A stretch of DNA of 8,687 nucleotides from Alphaproteobacteria bacterium (GTDB taxonomy: Bacteria; Pseudomonadota; Alphaproteobacteria; Rickettsiales; UBA8987), in NCBI GenBank assembly GCA_023269645.1, contig JAHFPR010000078.1, forward strand, positions 1-8,687, read 5' to 3'. Shown here piece after piece: positions 1 through 6,146 of this stretch. The first letter of the stretch is position 1. Every line of letters begins with the position of its first letter. The notes under the pieces are model-generated. The model saw nothing but the letters and a program-made list of their open reading frames with translations. It ran no database searches and had not been told where the DNA came from. The position numbers were made by a program, and so were the translations under genes.

Positions 1-2
1 CG

Positions 3-3000
3 ATGGCGGATAGAACGAAAGATCAGAACCCTACAGTAGCGGATGAAGAACTGAAGCAGCAGCTTCAGGCCGAGTTGTCGAGGTATCGGGAGTATTATCG
101 GAACGTCGAGGTTTTTGTTGAGCGTCAGTCTGCGGAGGGGCAGCCCAGCGTGGTCGTCGCTTATTCCACGCCGAATCCGCTTTTGGAATCGGCAAACAGT
201 CAGCTTCTCGCCGATATAAATGATGAATTGGAAAAGCTGGGCTTTCACGGTGAAGTCTCAGGCCAGACGGCATCGCGGGTAAACGAAGGCAATGTTACCA
301 CCCAGACGGCTTTCAGGCTTTCGCCCCTGCAGGAGGTGGAGCGGCCTTTCTCTGCACACGCATCTTTTGCAAGGCCGACGCATGGTTGGGAGGATGCGGT
401 GGATCAGGCGGCGGCGACCCCGCTGATTCCGCACACCCCCATTCCGGCAATTGCGCTGGCGCGCCAGCTTGCGGGCGAGGACGCGGATCGCGCGCGGATG
501 CTGGGGCTGGACGTTGGTTTCGGCGAATTCCCTGTCAGCCGTTTTGAGGCTGGCGCGCCGCAGGATACCCCGCCGGATAAGAAGAAATGGCATACCTCCG
601 TAGCGGATATTCCTGTACCCTTTACAGAAATAGAAACAAACAGCAACATGATCGTGCCCGTGACGCTGAAAGGCGTTTCCGGGGAAGATTTTAACGATGC
701 CCGCGAAGTGCGCGGCGCAGCCCCTGCATCGCGGGCTACACCACTGCAAGGACTGCAGGAAGACCTCAGTAAAAAAGCAAAACTTGCGGATGCAAACGAG
801 GTTTCCAACCGCTCGGCCTGGTCGCGTTCGCTGGAGAATCTTCAGGAAACGGCCAGCCTCGCCGTTGAAACCATGCTGGGGGAGGCGGAATCCAGAAAAA
901 TCTCTGTAGAAGTGCAGGCGGTTAGCCATAAAAAGGATGCGGTAAGCCTGGAACTGCTCATCACAGGGCCGGATGCTACCGCTGCGGATGACCTGCGCAT
1001 CGCGCGCGCCGCCAGTGCCGTAGCACTGTTCATCAAGGAAGCCGGGCTGATGGCGCAGAGTGCCGGCACGGTGGATCTCGCTGCGCACGGAATTGTGCTT
1101 TCAAGTGGAAAGGAAATATTCGACAGGCTTCCTCCGCCGGCGGAAGGCGCGGGAAAAAAGGATGTGCTCCACCCAGTGGATGCGGCTCTGGCACTTTCCG
1201 GTGAACAGGTGATGCCCGTAATGACGGCTGCGGATTATTCCGCCAGAGGTGGGGGGGTGCTGACGGACGAGGTGCTTGCCTTCGAGCGTCACCAGAATCT
1301 CGCATTTGACATCAGGGAAGCGGCTCAGGCTGCTGCGGGCGAGATACCCGTCGAGCCTGTGCTGCTCCGGCGTTCCGGCATAGACCCCGCCCGCGCCTAT
1401 ATTGATGTGATGCTGCCCGTGGAATATACGGCGACCGGGCCGAAGATGCAGTTGCAGGAGGGCTACACTGTTACCGTGCAGGATGTGTCGGAACAGGAAC
1501 TGGCCGAGCATCGTCAGGCAGTGTCGGGAGCCGTGCGGAGTGTGCTGGCGGTGGATCAGGCGCGCCACCAGGCGTTCGCTGCCGTTGAAGATGACGACGA
1601 TAGGCCGCAAAGATCCGAAGAAGCCTCGCGGCCTGGGATGCGGCTGGATACCGTGCCGTTCGATGATCCGTGGACGGGAACGGTCAAGCTCCGCTTCGCG
1701 GTAGATGACCCCCGGATGTTCCAGACGGCCACGCTGGGCCCGGATGAAGAAGAAGAAATAAAAACCCGCGCGGTCAGTACGCTGAATGAATATCTGCGGG
1801 ATAACCTCGCAAGCGATGCGTATTACAAAGATGTTCGGCTGACCAGCCGGATTGTGGACGAGGTGGATGGCGACGGCAACAGCTACCGCGCCGTGGAAGT
1901 GGATGTGGCAGCCAGAAGTGCCACGGTGCGCCACCACGCCGTGCGGAAATTTGCCGAGGGTTTCACGGAAGACGAAGCCCTGAAAGATGCTGTTGCCAAC
2001 ATGGTCGGCAACCGGCCTTCCGAGTTGCCGGATAACCTCGCTGAGAATGTCACGGTCGGCCTGATCGCGCATATCGCAGGGAAAGAAGACGCGATGATGC
2101 CGCTCATCATCAAGGATGGCCACCGCGACAGGATAGAGGAAACCCTGGAAAATATCCGCCGGGTGGTCGCCGATGCGCGCAACATGACCGTTGACCAAGT
2201 GGATCTCCATCTGGTGGAGCGCAAGGCGGACGGCACTGGCCCTGCCGCCCAGGTGATTTACGTGCCGCTTTCCGGTGACGCGCTCACCAACCAGAACATC
2301 ATGGGACATCTGAAGCGCGCCGGGGCGGAACTGACGCTGGATACCTATAAGGCGAATATCGAAAATACCGATAAGCAGCAGAAAGACCTTCCCCTCTCCC
2401 TGCGCCTGGCGAACATGGTGACGGCAGATGGTGAGCAATCGGCTGTTTCCACCACCTATTCCCATGAGGGGGAAACCAAAAGTTCCTTAAGTGCCAACGC
2501 GCAAAGCAGGCCGGTGATAACGATAAGCCTCGGCCAGATCACCGGCGAAAGCATCGGCGAAGGTGGCCGCTCCTCCCGCTATGCCAACGAAGGCAAGGTG
2601 ATGCTGACCGTCAAGAAACTCGCCGAGGAGCTGAAGCTGAATGCCGGGCCGCGCACTCCGGAATTCCGTGGCGGCCTCGCCATCAACGATACAGACCAGC
2701 AGTACGGCGATTTCCGCGTACACTGGCCGAAGCCGGGCACGGAGGAAAAACTCACCATCGAAATCGCCCTGCAGCCCGATAGTGCTCCGACGCAGGTGAA
2801 TGCGCTCCGGAACATGGTGGAGCACGACAGAAAACACCATAAGCCCATTGATAAGCCCGTGCAGTTTTCCGAAACCTCCCTGCAGGGCATGATGGATGAA
2901 GATAACCGGAAACTTGACCCAGGCTTCCTGAAGCGCGCGCTGCAAACTACGAAGTCGAAAGGGCCGCAGGCGATGGCGGCAACCGGGGCTGCGCTTGGAG

Positions 3001-3683
3001 TGGGTGGAGCGATTGAGGGTGCGGGTGCATGGGTTGGGGCGATGGCGCGGCTGGGCTGGAACACGCTGATGCACGATGCTGCTTCGGCGCAGCTTGCCTC
3101 GCATTCGGCGACGGTGGCAGGGCTGGCGGTGGCGGGTGGTATTGCAACGGTTGTCGCTTCCGCCGCAGCAATGGGTGTGATGGCGCACCGCCGCAACAAA
3201 GGACGCTTCGCCGCCCAGGAAGTGGCGGATGCCACCACAACATCCCACGGCGCGGTGGTGTATGATGAGAGGAGCGGCGGCATTGATAAGGAGGCCACCG
3301 AAACCCTGCAGCAATCCATGAAGGCGAAAACGGTGGCCGATGCGGCGAAAGCAACGGCGATTACCACGACGACAATCGCCGTGGCAGGGTTTTTAACCGG
3401 CGGGCTGGCCATTCCGGTGGCGGCGACTATCGGCGCGGGGCTTGCCGTGGTGACCGCTATAAGATCCCGCAAAAAACAACTGGGGCTTGAAGATGAGCTG
3501 GGGGACAGGGCACAGTATGATCCCACCCGCGCTTCAAACGACGAAATGCAGCATACTTTGCAGCAGCACCTTCCTGGTGACAGGTTGCCGCCGCCCCCGC
3601 CGAAAGTTGACCCCAGGGTGATGGTGTATCCGCAGCGCGGGCAGGAACGCCCGGCAGGAAATCCGGAACCGCAGATGCGTTAA
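3..3683 (+). CDS. Large unrecognised protein (1226 aa), repeated soluble modules plus hydrophobic C-terminal region
   Basis: I do not recognise this protein. The ATG at base 3 gives a plausible polar N-terminus, but any ribosome site or earlier start lies outside the window. There is no signal peptide. Residues 1-980 look soluble and charged. At least four stretches (about 34-87, 300-352, 731-782 and 904-942) share a layout: a short strand (V-x-V), a polar turn, a second strand, then a long helix. Other strand-rich stretches are near 462-515 and 558-640. From about 985 the protein is Gly/Ala-rich and hydrophobic: about 987-1018, 1036-1060 and 1114-1154. The last two are followed by basic residues (HRRNK, RSRKK), as membrane helices often are. 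The tail has six prolines (1195-1200) and is polar. Acidic patches sit at 529-533 and 581-585. A membrane-anchored or membrane-inserting protein, perhaps exported, is an inference. The next gene starts 68 bases downstream and need not be related. Confidence 0.85.
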   Translation: MADRTKDQNPTVADEELKQQLQAELSRYREYYRNVEVFVERQSAEGQPSVVVAYSTPNPLLESANSQLLADINDELEKLGFHGEVSGQTASRVNEGNVTTQTAFRLSPLQEVERPFSAHASFARPTHGWEDAVDQAAATPLIPHTPIPAIALARQLAGEDADRARMLGLDVGFGEFPVSRFEAGAPQDTPPDKKKWHTSVADIPVPFTEIETNSNMIVPVTLKGVSGEDFNDAREVRGAAPASRATPLQGLQEDLSKKAKLADANEVSNRSAWSRSLENLQETASLAVETMLGEAESRKISVEVQAVSHKKDAVSLELLITGPDATAADDLRIARAASAVALFIKEAGLMAQSAGTVDLAAHGIVLSSGKEIFDRLPPPAEGAGKKDVLHPVDAALALSGEQVMPVMTAADYSARGGGVLTDEVLAFERHQNLAFDIREAAQAAAGEIPVEPVLLRRSGIDPARAYIDVMLPVEYTATGPKMQLQEGYTVTVQDVSEQELAEHRQAVSGAVRSVLAVDQARHQAFAAVEDDDDRPQRSEEASRPGMRLDTVPFDDPWTGTVKLRFAVDDPRMFQTATLGPDEEEEIKTRAVSTLNEYLRDNLASDAYYKDVRLTSRIVDEVDGDGNSYRAVEVDVAARSATVRHHAVRKFAEGFTEDEALKDAVANMVGNRPSELPDNLAENVTVGLIAHIAGKEDAMMPLIIKDGHRDRIEETLENIRRVVADARNMTVDQVDLHLVERKADGTGPAAQVIYVPLSGDALTNQNIMGHLKRAGAELTLDTYKANIENTDKQQKDLPLSLRLANMVTADGEQSAVSTTYSHEGETKSSLSANAQSRPVITISLGQITGESIGEGGRSSRYANEGKVMLTVKKLAEELKLNAGPRTPEFRGGLAINDTDQQYGDFRVHWPKPGTEEKLTIEIALQPDSAPTQVNALRNMVEHDRKHHKPIDKPVQFSETSLQGMMDEDNRKLDPGFLKRALQTTKSKGPQAMAATGAALGVGGAIEGAGAWVGAMARLGWNTLMHDAASAQLASHSATVAGLAVAGGIATVVASAAAMGVMAHRRNKGRFAAQEVADATTTSHGAVVYDERSGGIDKEATETLQQSMKAKTVADAAKATAITTTTIAVAGFLTGGLAIPVAATIGAGLAVVTAIRSRKKQLGLEDELGDRAQYDPTRASNDEMQHTLQQHLPGDRLPPPPPKVDPRVMVYPQRGQERPAGNPEPQMR

Positions 3684-3733
3684 GGCCATCCTTTCCGCAA
3701 CAGTGCATTTCCCCATAGATTTCAGGGCGTTTT

Positions 3734-3744
3734 TTTGCTATACA
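3734..3744 (+). promoter_or_regulatory. Candidate -10 region for the YihY/hydrolase operon
   Basis: TTTGCTATACA contains a TATACA -10-like hexamer at 3739-3744 after a T tract (3730-3736). A start point about 7 bases downstream would fall on or next to the ATG at 3752, so the message could be leaderless. This fits the lack of a Shine-Dalgarno sequence. The -35 position (about 3716-3721, TAGATT) is a poor match. The same nine bases, TTTGCTATA, precede the Trm112 gene at 8361-8369. Confidence 0.4.
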
Positions 3745-3751
3745 CTCCGCC

Positions 3752-4741
3752 ATGAAGGAAGTTTCCACCCCGAAAGAGCGCGCAAAAAAATTCGGCAGGG
3801 TGCTGTACGATTCCGCGTACTGGACCATCATGCACGACGGCGTGGAGCACGCGGGCTACATGGCATTCCTCGGCCTGCTTTCTTTTTTCCCGTTCCTCGT
3901 GCTGTTCGTGGCACTTTCGGGGCTGATTGACCCCGGTGTGCTCAGCGCGGAGCTGGTAAAGCAGTTTCAGGAACTGGTTCCGGAGCATATCGTAAAGGTA
4001 CTCGCGCCGCGCATTGATGAAATCACCTCCGGTCCGCCGCAGGATGTGCTGACCGTCGCCATTATCGGTGTGCTGTGGACGGCCTCCTCCATCGTGGAGG
4101 GTACGCGCACGATCCTCAACCGCGTCTACCATGTCCACACCCCGCCCGCCTACATCCTTCGACGCCTGCTTTCGCTGGTGCAGATGCTCATCTTCACCGG
4201 TGTGCTCACCGCTGTGATGCTGATGCTGGTGGTTGGCCCGCTGGTGTGGGGAGGCGTCAAGATGCTGCTGCACCTGCCGCCGGAGTTTTTCCAGGCGCAG
4301 TGGAACTACCTGCGCTACGGCGTTTCCGGCGGGATGATTTTCATCGTCGTGGCGATGAGCTATTATACCCTGCCGAACATCAAGCAGCTCTGGCTGCGCG
4401 TGGTTCCGGGCACATTGGCGGTGATGATCGGCTGGTTCGCCGCAGCAGAAGTATTCTCGCTTTACCTTCAGCATTTCAACCAGATCAACCTGGTATATGG
4501 GAGTCTCGCGGGCATCATCGCCGCGCTGGTGTTCATGTATGTCATTTCCGTGATCTATATCTTCGGCGCAGAGTTCAATTATTTCCTGGATAAAGCCTAC
4601 GGCTTCAAATTCGAGGAACGGGAGAAACTGCCGCAGAAAAAACCCGGATCAAGCGCGCTCGCCGAAGCATCAGCCAAAGTTCCGGCAAAGAAAAAGCGCG
4701 CCAATCCGTCTCAAAAGCCAAAAACCCCGGCAAAGGACTAG
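3752..4741 (+). CDS. YihY/BrkB-family inner-membrane protein
   Basis: This 329-residue protein belongs to the YihY/BrkB family of polytopic inner-membrane proteins, once annotated as ribonuclease BN. The family's molecular function is not firmly known. Six hydrophobic segments are visible at about 36-58, 99-115, 143-165, 188-207, 217-238 and 249-273, the usual number. The last one carries the family signature: Y-G-S-L-A-G-I at 249-255 through F-G-A-E-F-N at 271-276. The N-terminus (A-Y-W, then the amphipathic stretch to residue 35) and the W-T-A-S sequence near 109-112 also fit. The tail from about 290 is Lys/Ala/Pro-rich and probably cytoplasmic. The start is the only ATG that keeps the N-terminal helix, and it lacks a clear ribosome site. 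The hydrolase begins 6 bases after the stop, so the two genes are very likely cotranscribed. Confidence 0.92.
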   Translation: MKEVSTPKERAKKFGRVLYDSAYWTIMHDGVEHAGYMAFLGLLSFFPFLVLFVALSGLIDPGVLSAELVKQFQELVPEHIVKVLAPRIDEITSGPPQDVLTVAIIGVLWTASSIVEGTRTILNRVYHVHTPPAYILRRLLSLVQMLIFTGVLTAVMLMLVVGPLVWGGVKMLLHLPPEFFQAQWNYLRYGVSGGMIFIVVAMSYYTLPNIKQLWLRVVPGTLAVMIGWFAAAEVFSLYLQHFNQINLVYGSLAGIIAALVFMYVISVIYIFGAEFNYFLDKAYGFKFEEREKLPQKKPGSSALAEASAKVPAKKKRANPSQKPKTPAKD

Positions 4742-4747
4742 CGCGCC

Positions 4748-5650
4748 ATGATGTGGAATCCGATTTCCTGGGTGAAGCTGTGGTTCCTCTCCATGCGCCA
4801 GGAATCCCTGATTTTCCGCCCGAACGCTACAGGGATAGCACCGCTGAAAAGCCCGCAATATTATGGGCTGCGGGATACCATCTCGCTCAACATCCGCAGC
4901 CGCGACAAGGCACTGCTGAAGCTCTGGCATCAGAAGCCCGCCCACCCGCCCGGCGAACATCATCCGGAGGATATATTGTTCCTCGCTTTCCACGGCAATA
5001 CCGGGCATTGGGGTGATGTCGGCCCGCGCGGCGGCCAGCATGACGACAATTTCGACCGCCGCTACCGCATCCGCCTGCTGGAAGCAATCATCCGCGCCGG
5101 AGCCGGGTTCGTAGCCCCCACCCTGCGCGGCTATGGCGGCGTGAGCGAACAGGACGCGCGCCCCGGCGAGGAGGGCTTCCTGATGGATGTGGAGGCCATC
5201 GTGGATTACGTGCTGCGGAAAATCGAAATCCGACCACGGCGGATCATTGTGTTCGGCGAATCGCTGGGTGCGGCGGCGGCACTGATGGCCGCAAGCATCA
5301 TGACAGCACGGGACAGAGCACCGGCACTGGTGGCACTGGTCGCGCCGTTCTCCTCTCTCACCGATCTGGTGCGGGAGAAGCATTATATGCTGGATGGAAC
5401 TGCCATCCGCCGCCGCCTCCGCCACCCGTTCGATAATGTGGCACGCATCGGGCAGCTCAGGCCGGAAACGCAACTCTATATCGCCCATCCGGATAAAGAC
5501 CACCTGATCGGCCCCGAACAGAGCGCGAAACTCGCCGCCGAAGCGCGCATCGCCGGGCTGAAAGTGACGGAATCCACCATCGAGGGCGGCCACGTGACCT
5601 GGGATACCGTCGCCGTGGTGGGCGAAGTGCTGCGGCTTTACCGGGGGTAG
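4748..5650 (+). CDS. Alpha/beta hydrolase, ABHD13/Bem46-like
   Basis: This 300-residue protein is a complete alpha/beta-hydrolase-fold enzyme. The nucleophile elbow is G-E-S-L-G at 170-174, with Ser172. The likely acid is Asp251 in H-P-D-K-D-H, and the base is His282 in E-G-G-H. The F-H-G-N segment at 81-84 is the usual oxyanion-hole loop. The N-terminus has a hydrophobic, Trp-rich stretch (residues 3-14) followed by R-Q-E-S-L-I-F-R-P, typical of Bem46/ABHD13-like proteins, which often have an N-terminal membrane anchor. The substrate cannot be told from sequence; serine ester or thioester hydrolysis is the family expectation. AAAGGA at 4732-4737 is a reasonable ribosome site, favouring the ATG at 4748 over the one at 4751. 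Spacing of 6 bases from the YihY gene implies one operon. The 3' end overlaps an antisense helix-turn-helix remnant by 13 bases. Confidence 0.9.
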   Translation: MMWNPISWVKLWFLSMRQESLIFRPNATGIAPLKSPQYYGLRDTISLNIRSRDKALLKLWHQKPAHPPGEHHPEDILFLAFHGNTGHWGDVGPRGGQHDDNFDRRYRIRLLEAIIRAGAGFVAPTLRGYGGVSEQDARPGEEGFLMDVEAIVDYVLRKIEIRPRRIIVFGESLGAAAALMAASIMTARDRAPALVALVAPFSSLTDLVREKHYMLDGTAIRRRLRHPFDNVARIGQLRPETQLYIAHPDKDHLIGPEQSAKLAAEARIAGLKVTESTIEGGHVTWDTVAVVGEVLRLYRG

Positions 5651-5802
5651 GGAGCCAGCAACTCCGCGAGCCTCACCCCGAACACGGCGGCGAGAATCGC
5701 CAGCATATCCAAATCCAGTTGCCGCCTGCCCATTTCGTAACAATCGAGAGTGAGGGGATACCCCAAAACACCATTTCCATCTATTCTTGAAAGAATGCGA
5801 AT
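5638..5802 (-). pseudogene. Remnant of an XRE-family helix-turn-helix regulator
   Basis: On the minus strand a 54-codon open stretch ends at TAA (5638-5640). Its last 40 residues read like the second half of a Cro/CI (XRE) DNA-binding domain: L-T-L-D-C-Y-E-M-G-R-R-Q-L-D-L-D, then M-L-A-I-L-A-A-V-F-G-V and L-A-E-L-L. This matches the family pattern 'S-x-Y-E-x-G-x-R ... L-x-x-L-A-x-x-F-G-V-x-x-x-x-L-L'. The first half of the domain (helices 1-2) is missing: upstream the frame runs into TGA (5803-5805) and TAA (5809-5811), and no ATG start precedes the domain. It is convergent with the hydrolase and shares its last 13 bases. I read it as a backbone regulator whose 5' part was lost at the edge of the accessory region. 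The match is by eye over a short stretch. Confidence 0.5.
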
Positions 5803-5849
5803 TCAAGTTTAACTATGGATCGCCAGCTCAACAACTGGCCTGGAATCAA

Positions 5850-5877
5850 CATACCCCGCCCCAAGGGACGGGGTATG
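5850..5877. repeat. Hairpin 1 of a tandem pair (REP/BIME-like)
   Basis: CATACCCCG (5850-5858) pairs perfectly with CGGGGTATG (5869-5877) around a 10-base loop that can itself pair CCC with GGG. No T tract follows on either strand, so it is not a typical intrinsic terminator. The right arm is part of a direct repeat, GGACGGGGTA (5866-5875 and 5877-5886), that links it to the second hairpin. Confidence 0.65.
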
Positions 5878-5880
5878 GAC

Positions 5881-5924
5881 GGGGTAGATTCCTTCTTCGC
5901 CGCAAGCGGCGGGGAATCTACCCC
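5881..5924. repeat. Hairpin 2 of a tandem pair (REP/BIME-like)
   Basis: GGGGTAGATTCC (5881-5892) pairs perfectly with GGAATCTACCCC (5913-5924). Inside it CGCCGC (5898-5903) pairs with GCGGCG (5906-5911) around AA, leaving TTCTT as a bulge. A 12-bp outer stem with a GC-rich inner stem resembles REP/BIME units or the ends of IS200/IS605-type elements. No transposase lies nearby. The inner decamer CCGCAAGCGG recurs, in complement, at 8292-8301 and 8664-8673. Confidence 0.7.
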
Positions 5925-5931
5925 TGCACGA

Positions 5932-6099
5932 TTAAACAGCGATTGAATCAACTCTAAACACCTTAACTAGGCCGGCCCCTTTCATAAATATTGCTTTGTA
6001 GCCATTGAACGCTAACTGGTGATTTTGAAGATGCGGCGTGATAAACTTACTTTTCAGTCCGCACCTGTTACATTCAAGCGCATATAATAATTGACATTT
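5932..6099 (-). pseudogene. Small Ros/MucR-like zinc-finger reading frame, start missing or frameshifted
   Basis: A 55-codon open stretch on the minus strand ends at TAA (5932-5934). It contains E-C-N-R-C-G followed by nine residues in all from the second Cys to H-L-Q-N-H, i.e. C-x2-C-x9-H-x3-H. This is the spacing of the prokaryotic Ros/MucR zinc finger, where C-G and H-L-x2-H are also usual, and an aromatic G-Y-K follows where the family has E-Y-R. The remainder is basic and hydrophobic. The finger would span roughly residues 10-27 of the open stretch. No ATG, GTG or TTG precedes the finger in frame. An ATG in another frame at 6095-6097 could serve if one base were lost or gained, giving a protein of about 55 residues. 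Ros/MucR proteins are usually 130-150 residues, so this is a fragment or a small relative. It faces away from the ATPase gene, whose promoter overlaps its 5' end. Confidence 0.4.
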
Positions 6100-6119
6100 T
6101 CACAAGTTGGGGCTAATCT
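6091..6119 (+). promoter_or_regulatory. Candidate promoter of the AAA/DUF4143 gene
   Basis: TTGACA at 6091-6096 is a perfect -35 hexamer. A 17-base spacer leads to TAATCT at 6114-6119, a weak -10 (three of six consensus positions). Transcription would start near 6126, about 20 bases before the ATG. The local AT-rich composition differs from the GC-rich surroundings and supports promoter function. Confidence 0.5.
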
Positions 6120-6137
6120 AAAGTCAAATATTAGATT
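6115..6137. promoter_or_regulatory. Inverted repeat overlapping the -10, possible operator
   Basis: AATCTAA (6115-6121) and TTAGATT (6131-6137) form a perfect 7-bp dyad with a 9-base spacer, extendable by a wobble and one more pair. It covers the proposed -10 and start point and ends 9 bases before the ATG. A DNA-binding regulator could block the promoter here, possibly the ATPase protein itself through its winged-helix part, but this is inference. Confidence 0.35.
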
Positions 6138-6146
6138 GGTCACTTT

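Noticed and set aside
1251..1257. Seven-G tract inside the large gene, a possible phase-variation site
   Set aside because: Seven bases is short for slipped-strand switching and the frame is open on both sides; it may matter only as a place for sequencing errors.
1101..2465. Long open frame (454 codons) antisense to the large protein
   Set aside because: It lies wholly within a convincing sense gene, has odd His/Arg/Gly-rich composition, and is the mirror of GC-biased codons; no motif or ribosome site supports it.
3722..4474. 250-codon antisense frame over the YihY gene
   Set aside because: It is His/Gln/Arg-rich, without motifs, and fully covered by the membrane protein gene on the plus strand.
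4670..5806. 378-codon antisense frame over the hydrolase, starting from TTG
   Set aside because: The sense hydrolase has its catalytic triad and family motifs. The antisense product is Arg/Gly/His-rich with no domain, and the real minus-strand signal at its start (XRE remnant) is in another frame.
5651..6146. Search for a second copy of the tRNA-Gly 3' end as the far attachment site
   Set aside because: I compared the tRNA 3' end with this stretch and found no convincing repeat; short look-alikes such as GAATCAACTC near 5945 are too weak.
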